A DNA stretch of 64,000 nt from Streptomyces sp. A0958 (GTDB lineage: Bacteria; Actinomycetota; Actinomycetes; Streptomycetales; Streptomycetaceae): contig NZ_SSBK01000019.1 in assembly GCF_004795035.1 (NCBI RefSeq), forward strand, positions 62,001 to 126,000, in the 5' to 3' direction. Both the position numbers and the translations under genes were made by a program. Position 1 is the stretch's first letter, and every line of letters starts with the position of its first letter. Positions 1 through 7,492 of this stretch are shown in pieces. The notes below the pieces were generated by a model that saw only the letters and a list, made by a program, of their open reading frames with translations, made no database searches and was not told the DNA's origin.

Positions 1-226
1 CGACCGGTACGTCACCGGCTGGGCCGGCCCCGCCGCCGTCGTCAAGGCCATCCGCATCCGGCTCGGCGCCCCCAACCACCCCGGCGACACGATGGTGCTC
101 ACCGGCACCGTCACCGGGAAGTCCGACACCGACCGCCACGTCGAGATCGCCGTCCGGGGCACCAACAGCCTGGGCGCCCACGTCACCGGCAGTGTGTCGG
201 TACAACTGCCGGGGGAGGGCCGATGA
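1..226 (+). CDS. chsH1: ChsH1-like MaoC hydratase subunit, 3' end only
   Basis: The reading frame enters from the left edge (frame from base 2) and closes at 224-226, giving the last 74 residues of a single-hotdog MaoC-like protein. The visible stretch RYVTGWAGPAAVVKAIRIRL followed by a short beta-rich tail resembles the C-terminal half of M. tuberculosis ChsH1 (Rv3541c). ChsH1 pairs with ChsH2 to hydrate the C17(20) double bond of the steroid side-chain acyl-CoA. The stop overlaps the start of ltp2 in ATGA, the order chsH1-ltp2 seen in mycobacteria, so chsH2 is expected just upstream of base 1. Catalytic residues cannot be checked because the N-terminal part is outside the window. Confidence 0.8.
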   Translation, partial: DRYVTGWAGPAAVVKAIRIRLGAPNHPGDTMVLTGTVTGKSDTDRHVEIAVRGTNSLGAHVTGSVSVQLPGEGR

Positions 227-1404
227 GCAGGACTCCCCTGTCGGGGACCGCCGCCGTGGCCGGGATCGGCGCCACCGAGTTCTCCAAGAACTCCGGCCGC
301 AGCGAACTCCGGCTCGCCTGCGAGGCGGTGCTCGCCGCCCTGGACGACGCGGGGCTGACCCCCGCCGACGTCGACGGGCTCGTCACCTTCACCGCCGAGA
401 CCAACTCCGAGATCCACGTGGCGCGGAACACCGGGATGGGCGAGCTGACGTTCTTCTCCCGCATCGGCTACGGCGGCGGCGCCGCCTGCGCGACCGTGCA
501 GCAGGCGGCCATGGCGGTCGCCACCGGGGCCGCCGAAGTGGTCGTCTGCTACCGGGCGTTCAACGAACGTTCCGGCGAGCGCTACGGGCTCGGGCAGGCC
601 GACCGGCCCATGGACACCACGGCGGACCGGGCCGCCTACGCCTGGATGACACCGTTCGGGCTGAGCACCCCGGCCCAGTGGGTGGCCATGTTCGCCCGCC
701 GCTACCTCCACGAGTACGGGGCCACCACCGACGACTTCGGCCGGGTTGCCGTGGTCGACCGCAAGCACGCCGCGAACAACCCGGCCGCCTGGTTCCACGG
801 ACGCCCCATCACCCTCCAGGACCACCGCGACTCCCGCTGGATCGCCGAACCGCTGCGGCTGCTGGACTGCTGCCAGGAGACCGACGGCGGCCAGGCCCTC
901 GTGATCGTCTCCGCCGAACGCGCCCGTGACCTGCCCCGCCCCCCGGCCGTCATCCGCTCGGCCGCCCAGGGACTCGGCGCCGACCAGCACATGATGACCA
1001 GCTACTACCGCCCCACCATCACCGGCATCCCCGAAATGGGCCTGGTGGGCCGCCAGTTGTACGGGCAGAGCGGTCTCGGCCCCGGCGACATCGACGCGGC
1101 CGTGCTCTACGACCACTTCACCCCGCTGGTCCTTCCCCAGCTGGAGGAACTGGGCTTCTGCCAGCGCGGCGAGGCCAAGGACTTCATCGCGGACGGCCAC
1201 CTCGAACTCGGCGGCTCCCTGCCCTTCAACACCCACGGCGGGCAGCTCGGCGAGGCGTACCTGCACGGCATGAACGGCATCGCGGAGGGCGTCCGGCTGA
1301 TCCGGGGCACCTCGGTCAACCAGCCCGACCGGGCCGACCACGTCATGGTCACCGCAGGCACCGGAGTCCCCACCAGCGGGCTGATCCTGGGGGCCGACCG
1401 ATGA
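223..1404 (+). CDS. ltp2: Ltp2 steroid side-chain retro-aldolase (thiolase fold)
   Basis: A 393-residue thiolase-fold protein of the SCP-x/lipid-transfer type. It matches my recollection of mycobacterial Ltp2 (Rv3540c) along its whole length: an N-terminal GIGATEFSKNSGRSELRLA, the central DRKHAANNP, LLDCCQETDG, and the C-terminal THGGQLGEAY followed by TGVPTSGLILG. In that family Ltp2 works with the DUF35 domain of ChsH2 to cleave the last three side-chain carbons from a 17-hydroxy steroid-20-carboxyl-CoA, releasing propionyl-CoA and the 17-ketone. Start and stop both sit in four-base ATGA overlaps, so it is translationally coupled to chsH1 and to the next hydratase. Its presence argues for substrates that still carry a side chain. 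Confidence 0.9.
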   Translation: MSRTPLSGTAAVAGIGATEFSKNSGRSELRLACEAVLAALDDAGLTPADVDGLVTFTAETNSEIHVARNTGMGELTFFSRIGYGGGAACATVQQAAMAVATGAAEVVVCYRAFNERSGERYGLGQADRPMDTTADRAAYAWMTPFGLSTPAQWVAMFARRYLHEYGATTDDFGRVAVVDRKHAANNPAAWFHGRPITLQDHRDSRWIAEPLRLLDCCQETDGGQALVIVSAERARDLPRPPAVIRSAAQGLGADQHMMTSYYRPTITGIPEMGLVGRQLYGQSGLGPGDIDAAVLYDHFTPLVLPQLEELGFCQRGEAKDFIADGHLELGGSLPFNTHGGQLGEAYLHGMNGIAEGVRLIRGTSVNQPDRADHVMVTAGTGVPTSGLILGADR

Positions 1405-2255
1405 CCGCCTCACCGTGGCAGGGCCGCGCGCTCGGCACCCGTACCGTCTCCTGGACCGCGCGGGACGCGATCCTGTACGCACTCGCCGTCGGGGCCCCCG
1501 CCGACCGCCTCGACCTCGTGTACGAGGAACGCCTGCGGGTGCTGCCCACCTTCGCCCTGACCCTGGCCCAGTGGGCGCCCGACGCACTCGGCGCTCTCGG
1601 TGCCTTCGACACCACCACCGCCGTGCACGGCAGCCAACGCCTCGTCGTCCACCGGCCGTTGGAGCCGGACGGGGAGCTGACCGCCACCGCCCGGGTCTCC
1701 CGGGTGTGGGACAAGGGCTCGGCCGCCGTCTTCGACGTGGAGGTGGACTGCGCGCACTTCACGGCCACCTGGTCACTCTTCGCCCCCGGCGCCGGAGGCT
1801 TCGGCGGCGCACGCGGCCCGGCGGCGCCGCGCCGCCCCGACCATGTCGCCGAGCACACCGCGACCGCCGCCACCCACTCCCGGCAGGCGGCGCTCTACCG
1901 GCTCCTAGGCGACCGGCACGCCATGCACATCGACCCGCGGGCGGCGAAGGCCGCCGGAGTGCCCCGGCCCTTCCTGCACGGGCTGTGCACCCTCGCCGCG
2001 AGCCTGCTGCCCCTGGCCGGCCGGCTCGGCGCGCACCCCGCCGACCTGGTGGAGCTGGACGCCCGGTTCGCCGCCCCCGTCTTCCCCGGCGACCGGCTCG
2101 ACGTGCGGGGCTGGGACGCCACCGAGGGCGACCAAACCCCCGGGGGCGCGGCGGTGCTCTTCGAGGCGTCCACCGGCGACCGCAGGGTCCTGACCGGCGG
2201 GCGGGCCCGCTTCGCCCCCGCCGCAACCGCTCTTGAGGAGACCCCCGATGCTTGA
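1401..2255 (+). CDS. chsH3: double-hotdog MaoC enoyl-CoA hydratase, ChsH3-like
   Basis: A 284-residue protein with two hotdog halves. The C-terminal half (about residues 150-280) carries the hydratase-2 motif: GDRHAMHID has the Asp and His expected of the catalytic pair, followed by RPFLHGLCTL. The N-terminal half is a degenerate hotdog. Size and neighbourhood (next to ltp2, kstD and hsaE) fit ChsH3 (Rv3538, about 286 residues), which hydrates an enoyl-CoA intermediate of steroid side-chain beta-oxidation. The start overlaps the ltp2 stop in ATGA. It could equally be a general R-specific enoyl-CoA hydratase of the HSD17B4 type; the steroid assignment rests on context. Confidence 0.65.
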   Translation: MTASPWQGRALGTRTVSWTARDAILYALAVGAPADRLDLVYEERLRVLPTFALTLAQWAPDALGALGAFDTTTAVHGSQRLVVHRPLEPDGELTATARVSRVWDKGSAAVFDVEVDCAHFTATWSLFAPGAGGFGGARGPAAPRRPDHVAEHTATAATHSRQAALYRLLGDRHAMHIDPRAAKAAGVPRPFLHGLCTLAASLLPLAGRLGAHPADLVELDARFAAPVFPGDRLDVRGWDATEGDQTPGGAAVLFEASTGDRRVLTGGRARFAPAATALEETPDA

Positions 2256-3063
2256 GACCGCACAGCGCGCCGAGGCCGCCGACCGGCTGTGGACCGCCCA
2301 GCGCGAGCGGACCCCCGTCGAGCCGCTGACCGCCGCCTACCCGGACATCGACGCGGCCGACGCCTACGAGATCCAGCTCATCAACATCCGCAGACAACTC
2401 GCTCAGGGGCGTACCGTCCACGGACACAAGGTCGGCCTGTCCTCGAAGGTCATGCAGCGGATGATGGGCGTGGACGAACCCGACTACGGCCACCTGCTCT
2501 CCGACATGGTGCTCGGCGAGGACACCCCCGTCGACACCGGCCGCTACTGCTTCCCCCGGATCGAGGTCGAGATCGGGTACGTGCTCGGCCGGAGCCTGCC
2601 CGGCGAGAGCTGCACCACCGCCGACGTCCTGGCCGCAACCGAGTACATCGTCCCCGCCATCGAACTCATCGACAGCCGCATCAGGGACTGGCGGATCGCG
2701 CTGGCCGACACCATCGCCGACAACGCCTCCTCCGCCGGGGTGCTCCTCGGCGCCGCCCGCGTCCGCCCGGCCGACCTGAATCCCGCAGACATCGCCGCCG
2801 TGCTGTACCGGGACGGCGAGGAGATCACCCGGGGCAACACCAGTGCCGTGCTAGGGGACCCCACCGAGGCCGTCGCCTGGCTGGCCCGCAAGGTGGCCTC
2901 CTTCGGCGTGACGCTGGAAGCCGGACACGTCGTCCTGCCCGGCTCGTGCACCGCGGCGGTCGACGTGCGCCCGGGCGACGCGTTCCGCGCCGACTTCGAA
3001 GGACTCGGCTCCGTGTGCGTCGCCTTCGCCCGCTCAACGGGACAGGACGGCACCGGAAACTGA
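2248..3063 (+). CDS. hsaE: HsaE-like 2-hydroxypenta-2,4-dienoate hydratase
   Basis: A 271-residue MhpD/HsaE-family hydratase. Visible family signatures are GHKVGLSSKVMQ near residue 65, the metal-site region FPRIEVEIGYVL near 105, and AIELIDSRIRDW followed by DTIADNASSAG around 145-165. In steroid catabolism HsaE hydrates 2-hydroxyhexa-2,4-dienoate, the C1-C2-C10-C19 fragment freed from rings A/B, to an aldol that HsaF then cleaves. I chose the ATG at 2248 because GAGGAG lies 7 nt before it; an in-frame TTG at 2233 has no such site. It overlaps the preceding gene by 8 nt. HsaF and HsaG are not in the window. A related decarboxylase (4-oxalocrotonate type) is the main alternative. Confidence 0.75.
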   Translation: MLETAQRAEAADRLWTAQRERTPVEPLTAAYPDIDAADAYEIQLINIRRQLAQGRTVHGHKVGLSSKVMQRMMGVDEPDYGHLLSDMVLGEDTPVDTGRYCFPRIEVEIGYVLGRSLPGESCTTADVLAATEYIVPAIELIDSRIRDWRIALADTIADNASSAGVLLGAARVRPADLNPADIAAVLYRDGEEITRGNTSAVLGDPTEAVAWLARKVASFGVTLEAGHVVLPGSCTAAVDVRPGDAFRADFEGLGSVCVAFARSTGQDGTGN

Positions 3064-3079
3064 AATCAATACTAGTTTC
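3062..3079. promoter_or_regulatory. AT-rich imperfect palindrome before chsB1
   Basis: An 18-bp AT-rich patch, GAAATCAATACTAGTTTC, stands out in GC-rich DNA, starts within the hsaE stop codon region and lies 83 nt upstream of the next start. The two halves are partly symmetric (GAAA/TTTC ends, ACTAGT core). It could be an operator or promoter for the following SDR, but it does not match the published KstR or KstR2 consensus. Confidence 0.3.
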
Positions 3080-3162
3080 GTCGTCGAAGGCGCACCCCGA
3101 CCGCAACCCCGGGGCCGCGCCGCCCCATCCACCGGCTCGACGGAACACCGGAAAGAGGCAGC

Positions 3163-4104
3163 ATGAGCGCGACGAACACCCCCTCGGCGAACACCCTGGA
3201 GGGGCGTACCGCCGTCGTCACCGGCGCCGGAGCGGGGCTCGGCCGCGCCGAGGCACTGGCCCTGGCGGCGCTCGGGGCCAATGTGGTGGTCAACGACGTC
3301 GGCCCGTCGGCCGAGGACGTGGTCACCGAGATCAAGGAGCTGGGCAGCGGCGCGGTCGCCGTGACGGGGGACGTGGGGGACTGGTCGATGGGCGACCGCC
3401 TGGTGCAGGCCGCCGTGGAGACCTTCGGCGGCCTGGACATCGTCGTCAACAACGCGGGCGTGCTGCGCGACAAGATGCTGTTCAACCTCACCGAGTCCGA
3501 CTGGGACGACGTGATCCGCATCCACCTCAAGGGGCACGCCGGTCTCTCCCGCGCCGCCGCCGTGCACTGGCGCGCCGCGAGCAAGGCGTCCGGCACCCCG
3601 GTCTACGGCCGGGTCGTCAACACCTCGTCCGAGGCCTTCCTGTTCGGCGCCCCCGGCCAGCCCAACTACTCCGCCGCCAAGGCCGGCATCACCGCGCTGA
3701 CCCTGGCCACCGCGCAGGGCCTGGCCCGCTACGGGGTGCGCGCCAACGCCATCTGCCCCCGGGCCCGCACCGCCATGACCGCCGACGCCTTCGGCGAGGG
3801 CGCCACCACGCCCGGCGGCCTGGACATCATGGCCCCCGAGCGCGTCGCCACCCTCGTCGCACACCTGGCGTCACCGGCCGCCGACGGGATCAACGGGCAG
3901 GTCTTCGTCGTCTACGGCGACATGGTCGCCCTGCTCGCCCCGCCCACCGTGGAGAAGAAGTTCACCGCCGCCGACGGTACCTTCACCCCGGCGGAGCTCG
4001 ACGGCCTGCTGACGCCCTACTTCGAGGGCCGCGACCCGTACCGGACCTACGCCGCCTACAGCGTCGCCGGACTCGACACGACGGGCACGCAGCAGCCCCG
4101 CTGA
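3163..4104 (+). CDS. chsB1: ChsB1-like hydroxyacyl-CoA dehydrogenase (SDR)
   Basis: A 313-residue short-chain dehydrogenase of the HSD17B4 N-domain type. It has the cofactor motif TGAGAGLGRAEAL near residue 20, NNAGVLRDKMLFN near 105, the Ser in NTSSEA, and YSAAKAG as the Tyr/Lys pair near 170-174. The long C-terminal tail (GQVFVVYGD, then a charged segment ending with EGRDPYRTYAA) matches my recollection of ChsB1 (Rv3502c). ChsB1 oxidises the 22-hydroxy steroid acyl-CoA in side-chain beta-oxidation. It is the last gene of the leading operon, 99 nt after hsaE, and AAAGAGG precedes the ATG. A closely related SDR lies at 22,773. Confidence 0.75.
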   Translation: MSATNTPSANTLEGRTAVVTGAGAGLGRAEALALAALGANVVVNDVGPSAEDVVTEIKELGSGAVAVTGDVGDWSMGDRLVQAAVETFGGLDIVVNNAGVLRDKMLFNLTESDWDDVIRIHLKGHAGLSRAAAVHWRAASKASGTPVYGRVVNTSSEAFLFGAPGQPNYSAAKAGITALTLATAQGLARYGVRANAICPRARTAMTADAFGEGATTPGGLDIMAPERVATLVAHLASPAADGINGQVFVVYGDMVALLAPPTVEKKFTAADGTFTPAELDGLLTPYFEGRDPYRTYAAYSVAGLDTTGTQQPR

Positions 4105-4162
4105 ACCGGCGCACCCACGTAACCGACGCACCGACCCGGCCGGCGCACCCGCGCGGGCCGGG

Positions 4163-4774
4163 TCAGTCCGCGTCCGGGGCCGGTGCGAGCAGCAGACGGC
4201 ACGCCATCCGCAGATCGGCGTCGGCCTCCTGAGGGGTGAGCCGTTCGTTGAGCCGGGACTGCAGGACCCCGTACCAGAGCAGGACCAGCAGCCGCAGCCG
4301 GGCGATGTGGTGTTCCGTGGGCTGCTCGACCTCCCAGGCCCGCAGCAGCAGGTCGAGGAAGCCCGAGTCGATCCGGGCCAGGTCCGGCACGGTCGAGGCG
4401 CGGGCGGCGTTCGACGACTGGATCATCGCGGTGGCGAGCGTCGGCCTGCGCAGCAGGTTGCGGGTCGCGCTGCCCAGCGTCTCGAAGACGGCGTCCTCGG
4501 GCGAGGCGCCCGCCGGGCGCTCGGGCACCCGCGCCGCGAACCCCTCGATCTGGTCGGCCATCAGCGCGGTGAACAGGTGGGTCTTCGACGGGAAGTACCG
4601 GTACAGGGTGGCGATGGCCACCCCCGCGCCCTTCGCCACCTCGTGCATCTGCACCCGTTCGAGGCCGGTCGCGGCGGCGAGGTCCGCCGCCGCCTTCAGG
4701 ATGCTCTGACGGCGTGCGCGCTGGCGGGGCGAACTGGGCTCGGCCCCCGCCCTGGCCTCGGCGATTCTGGGCAC
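4163..4774 (-). CDS. TetR-family regulator, KstR-like
   Basis: A 203-residue TetR repressor with a GTG start behind a strong GAGGAGGGGAGC site. The N-terminal helix-turn-helix (residues about 20-65) reads VQMHEVAKGAGVAIATLYRY followed by FPSKTHLF. This is close to KstR (VQM...VAVGTLYRYFPSK), and the C-terminal TEHHIARLRLLVLLWYGVL also resembles KstR. KstR binds 3-oxo-steroid-CoA esters and represses the upstream steroid regulon in mycobacteria and rhodococci. Here the gene faces kstD, the usual position for a local regulator, so I infer control of kstD and possibly of the leading operon. No clean TnnAACnnGTTnnA KstR box is visible in the 179-nt gap, so the operator may have diverged. Confidence 0.7.
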   Translation of the reverse strand: MPRIAEARAGAEPSSPRQRARRQSILKAAADLAAATGLERVQMHEVAKGAGVAIATLYRYFPSKTHLFTALMADQIEGFAARVPERPAGASPEDAVFETLGSATRNLLRRPTLATAMIQSSNAARASTVPDLARIDSGFLDLLLRAWEVEQPTEHHIARLRLLVLLWYGVLQSRLNERLTPQEADADLRMACRLLLAPAPDAD

Positions 4775-4863
4775 GCTCCCCTCCTCCCGGCGTTCGGTTC
4801 ATGTCAACGGCCTCCGACAATACGCGTCCCCGCCGCCCGCGTCAGGTGCGCCCGCCCGCCGTA

Positions 4864-4878
4864 CCGGTCAGCGGGACC
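4864..4878 (+). promoter_or_regulatory. CCGGTCAGCGGGACC element upstream of kstD
   Basis: This copy of the recurrent element lies 75 nt before the kstD start. It is identical over 14 bp to the copy at 25,247 and close to those at 6,538 and 28,035. The position where a -10 box is expected (28 nt downstream) reads TCTGCT, which is a poor match, so this copy is less convincing than the other three. Confidence 0.4.
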
Positions 4879-4953
4879 GGCCCCGCCGCAACCGCCCCGG
4901 AAAGGGTCTGCTGAGGCCCGCACGACCACCGAGCGGCAGAAGGGGCACACCTC

Positions 4954-6513
4954 ATGCGGGACGGCCAGGACTGGGACGCCACCCACGACGTGATCGTCGT
5001 CGGGTCCGGCGCGGGAGCGATGACGGGGGCCCTGACGGCCGCCGGGGACGGCCTCGACACCGTCGTACTGGAGCGCACCGCGCTGCTCGGCGGCACGTCC
5101 GCCTACTCGGGGGCGGCCTGCTGGCTGCCCGGCACCCAGGTACAGGAACGCGCAGGCCTCGGTGACTCGGCGGAAGACGCCCGCGACTACCTGCGGGCCC
5201 TGCTCGGTGACCTTGAGGCGGTACGCAGGGACGCCTTCCTGAGCCACGCACCCCGCCTGGTCGCCCAGCTGGAGGAGGACCCGGCCCTCGCGTTCCGCTG
5301 GCAGGCCTTCCCGGACTACGTCGCCGCCCCCGGCCGCATGGACGCCGGCCGCTCCTTCGTCCCGCTCGACCTGGACCCTGCCGAGCTGGGCGACCTCGCC
5401 CGCCTGGTACGCCCGGCAGTCGACCGGGACCGGGCCGGTCAGGGACACCCCGACGCCCCGCTGAGCCAGGGCCGCGCCCTGATCGGCCGCCTCCTGCTGG
5501 CCCTCAGCCGCACCGGCAACGCCGAGATCCGCACCGGCCACCACGTCACCGGGCTGACCACCGAGGACGGCCGGATCACCGGTGTCGAGGCCCGCACCCC
5601 GCACGGCACCGTCCGGATGCGGGCCAGGCGCGGGGTCCTGCTGGCCGCCGGCGGCTTCGAGGGCGAGGACACCCTGCGCACGGAGCACGGGGTGCCCGGC
5701 CGCGCCTCGTGGAGCATGGCGCCCCGGGGGACCAACACCGGGGAGCTGCTGCGCGCCGCCGTCGAGGCGGGCGCCGCCACCGCGCTCCTGGACGAGGCCT
5801 GGTGGTGTCCGGGGACCGAGCTGCCCGACGGCTCGGCCGCCTTCACCCTGGGCCTGCGCGGTGGCCTGATGGTGGACGGGTCGGGGCGGCGGTTCGCCAA
5901 CGAGTCCCTGCCGTACGACCGCATGGGCCGGGCCATCGCCGCCGCCCAGGGAGCGGACGCGTCCATCCACCTGATCTTCGACTCCCGGGAGGGCGGCGCC
6001 CTGCCCGCCATCGCCGTCCCGCCCACCGCACCGGCGGAGCACCTGGCGGCCGGCACCTGGGTGCGGGCGGGGTCGCTGCCCGAGGTCGCCGGGCTCATCG
6101 GGGTGCCGGCCGCCGCCCTCGCGGAGACCGTCGGCCGCTTCAACGGGTTCGCCGCCTCCGGCACCGACGAGGACCACCACCGCGGCGAGGACCCGTACGA
6201 CCTGTTCTTCGCGAACCGGGCCGACGCACCCGGGCCCAACCCCTGCCTGGTCCCGCTCGACCGCCCGCCGTACTACGCGGCGCGGCTGGTCCTCGCCGAC
6301 CTCGGCACCAAGGGCGGTCTGCGCACGGACGCGGACGCGTGCGTCCTGGACGCGGCGGGCCGCCCGTTGCCCGGCCTGTACGCCGCCGGGAACACCAGCG
6401 CCTCGTTCACCGGCCGCGTCTACCCGGGCCCCGGCGTCCCCATCGGCACCGCCATGGTCTTCGCATCCCTCGCCGTCCGGCACATGGCCGGCCGGCCCGC
6501 CGAAACCCCCTGA
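4954..6513 (+). CDS. kstD: 3-ketosteroid delta1-dehydrogenase (FAD)
   Basis: A 519-residue flavoprotein of the KstD/fumarate-reductase group. The N-terminal FAD motif is VIVVGSGAGAM (residues about 13-23), followed by GGTSAYSGAACWLPG. FANESLPYDRMGRAI lies in the middle, and the C-terminal AAGNTSASFTGRVYPGPG includes Tyr490, in the position of the KstD tyrosine that abstracts a proton. KstD introduces the 1,2 double bond in ring A of 3-keto-4-ene steroids, the step that destabilises ring B. AGAAGGGG precedes the ATG. The gene is divergent from the KstR-like TetR gene. A 3-ketosteroid delta4(5alpha)-dehydrogenase is the closest alternative; the short AACWLPG segment deserves comparison. Confidence 0.8.
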   Translation: MRDGQDWDATHDVIVVGSGAGAMTGALTAAGDGLDTVVLERTALLGGTSAYSGAACWLPGTQVQERAGLGDSAEDARDYLRALLGDLEAVRRDAFLSHAPRLVAQLEEDPALAFRWQAFPDYVAAPGRMDAGRSFVPLDLDPAELGDLARLVRPAVDRDRAGQGHPDAPLSQGRALIGRLLLALSRTGNAEIRTGHHVTGLTTEDGRITGVEARTPHGTVRMRARRGVLLAAGGFEGEDTLRTEHGVPGRASWSMAPRGTNTGELLRAAVEAGAATALLDEAWWCPGTELPDGSAAFTLGLRGGLMVDGSGRRFANESLPYDRMGRAIAAAQGADASIHLIFDSREGGALPAIAVPPTAPAEHLAAGTWVRAGSLPEVAGLIGVPAAALAETVGRFNGFAASGTDEDHHRGEDPYDLFFANRADAPGPNPCLVPLDRPPYYAARLVLADLGTKGGLRTDADACVLDAAGRPLPGLYAAGNTSASFTGRVYPGPGVPIGTAMVFASLAVRHMAGRPAETP

Positions 6514-6537
6514 CCCGAGGGCCGCGCCCCGGACATC

Positions 6538-6586
6538 CCGGCCAGTGGGATGCCCGGGGCGCCGCCCCGCGGACCCGCTCTACGGT
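6538..6586 (+). promoter_or_regulatory. recurrent element plus -10 box, SDR promoter
   Basis: CCGGCCAGTGGGATG (6538-6552) is followed after exactly 28 nt by TACGGT (6581-6586), a TAnnnT -10 box. No -35 hexamer is visible 16-18 nt upstream of it, as expected of an activator-dependent promoter. The inferred start site near 6,593 leaves a 30-nt leader before the next gene. The copy at 25,247 has the same spacing and the same -10 sequence. Confidence 0.55.
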
Positions 6587-6624
6587 CGCGGCACCGGGCC
6601 CGGCCGGCAGGAGAGAGGTACTCG

Positions 6625-7419
6625 ATGATCGACAAGAGCCTTTACGGACCGTGGGCGGTCGTCGCCGGAGGGTCCGAGGGCGTGGGCGCCTCCTTCGCCC
6701 ACCAGCTCGCGGACGCCGGGATCAACCTGATCCTGATCGCCCGCAAGCCCGGCCCCCTGGAGGAGACCGCCGCCCGGGTCCGCGCCCGGGGCGTCGAGGT
6801 CCGCACCCTCGCCCTCGACCTGCTCGACCCCGGGGCTGCGGACAAGGTCCGGGCGGCCACGGACGGGCTGGAGGTCGGCCTGCTGGTCTTCAACGCCGGG
6901 GCCAACAGCTACGGCCACGAGTTCGTCACCGGCGACCTGGACCGGGTGCAGGGCGTCCTGGACCTCAACATCACCGCGCAGCTCGCCCTGACCCACCACT
7001 TCGGCGCCCTGATGAAGGAACGGGGCCGGGGCGGCATCCTGCTCGTCGGCTCGCTCTCCGGCTACCTCGGCCAGGCGCAGATCAGCGTCTACTCGGCGGC
7101 CAAGGCCTTCGGCCGGGTCTTCGCGGAGGGCCTGTGGCTGGAGCTTCGGCCGTACGGCGTGCACGTCCTGGAGCTGGTGCTCGGCGTGACCCGCACCCCC
7201 GCCATGGAGCGCGCCGGGCTGCGCATGGACCTGCCGGGCCTACGGGTCGCCGAGCCGGACGACGTCGCCCGGGAGGGGCTGGAACACCTCGCCGACGGCC
7301 CCGTCCTGGTCGCGGGCGGCAACGCCCCGGCGGCCGAGAAGCGCAGCGGATTCCCGCGCGCCGAGCTGGTGCTCGGGGCCCACGAGGCGTCCCGGCGGCT
7401 CCTGCCGCCGTCCTCCTGA
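6625..7419 (+). CDS. short-chain dehydrogenase/reductase
   Basis: A 264-residue SDR with an unusual cofactor motif, VVAGGSEGVGASFAHQLA, in which the first glycine region reads AGGSEG. It continues with DLLD for the adenine loop, FNAGANSYG in place of NNAG, VGSLSGYLGQ, and YSAAKAFGR for the Tyr/Lys pair. Such proteins reduce or oxidise hydroxyl groups on lipids or steroids (HSD-like), but the substrate cannot be read from sequence. I chose the ATG at 6625 with GGAGAGAGG upstream; a longer in-frame ATG at 6550 would start inside the promoter element. It lies between kstD and fadD3, so a role on a ring intermediate is inferred only. Confidence 0.65.
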   Translation: MIDKSLYGPWAVVAGGSEGVGASFAHQLADAGINLILIARKPGPLEETAARVRARGVEVRTLALDLLDPGAADKVRAATDGLEVGLLVFNAGANSYGHEFVTGDLDRVQGVLDLNITAQLALTHHFGALMKERGRGGILLVGSLSGYLGQAQISVYSAAKAFGRVFAEGLWLELRPYGVHVLELVLGVTRTPAMERAGLRMDLPGLRVAEPDDVAREGLEHLADGPVLVAGGNAPAAEKRSGFPRAELVLGAHEASRRLLPPSS

Positions 7420-7492
7420 CACCGACACCGACGCCCTGCCCTGCCCGCCGCACCCCCGTCCACGGCGCGAACCGCCCCCTCCCGGAGAGCAG

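Noticed and set aside
3062..3079. Canonical KstR operator upstream of chsB1
   Set aside because: The palindrome does not fit TnnAACnnGTTnnA or AnCAAGnnCTTGnT; kept only as a low-confidence operator-like patch.
4804..6483. A 559-codon frame antisense to kstD
   Set aside because: Gly/Val/Arg-rich translation without motifs, fully overlapping a gene with clear KstD signatures.
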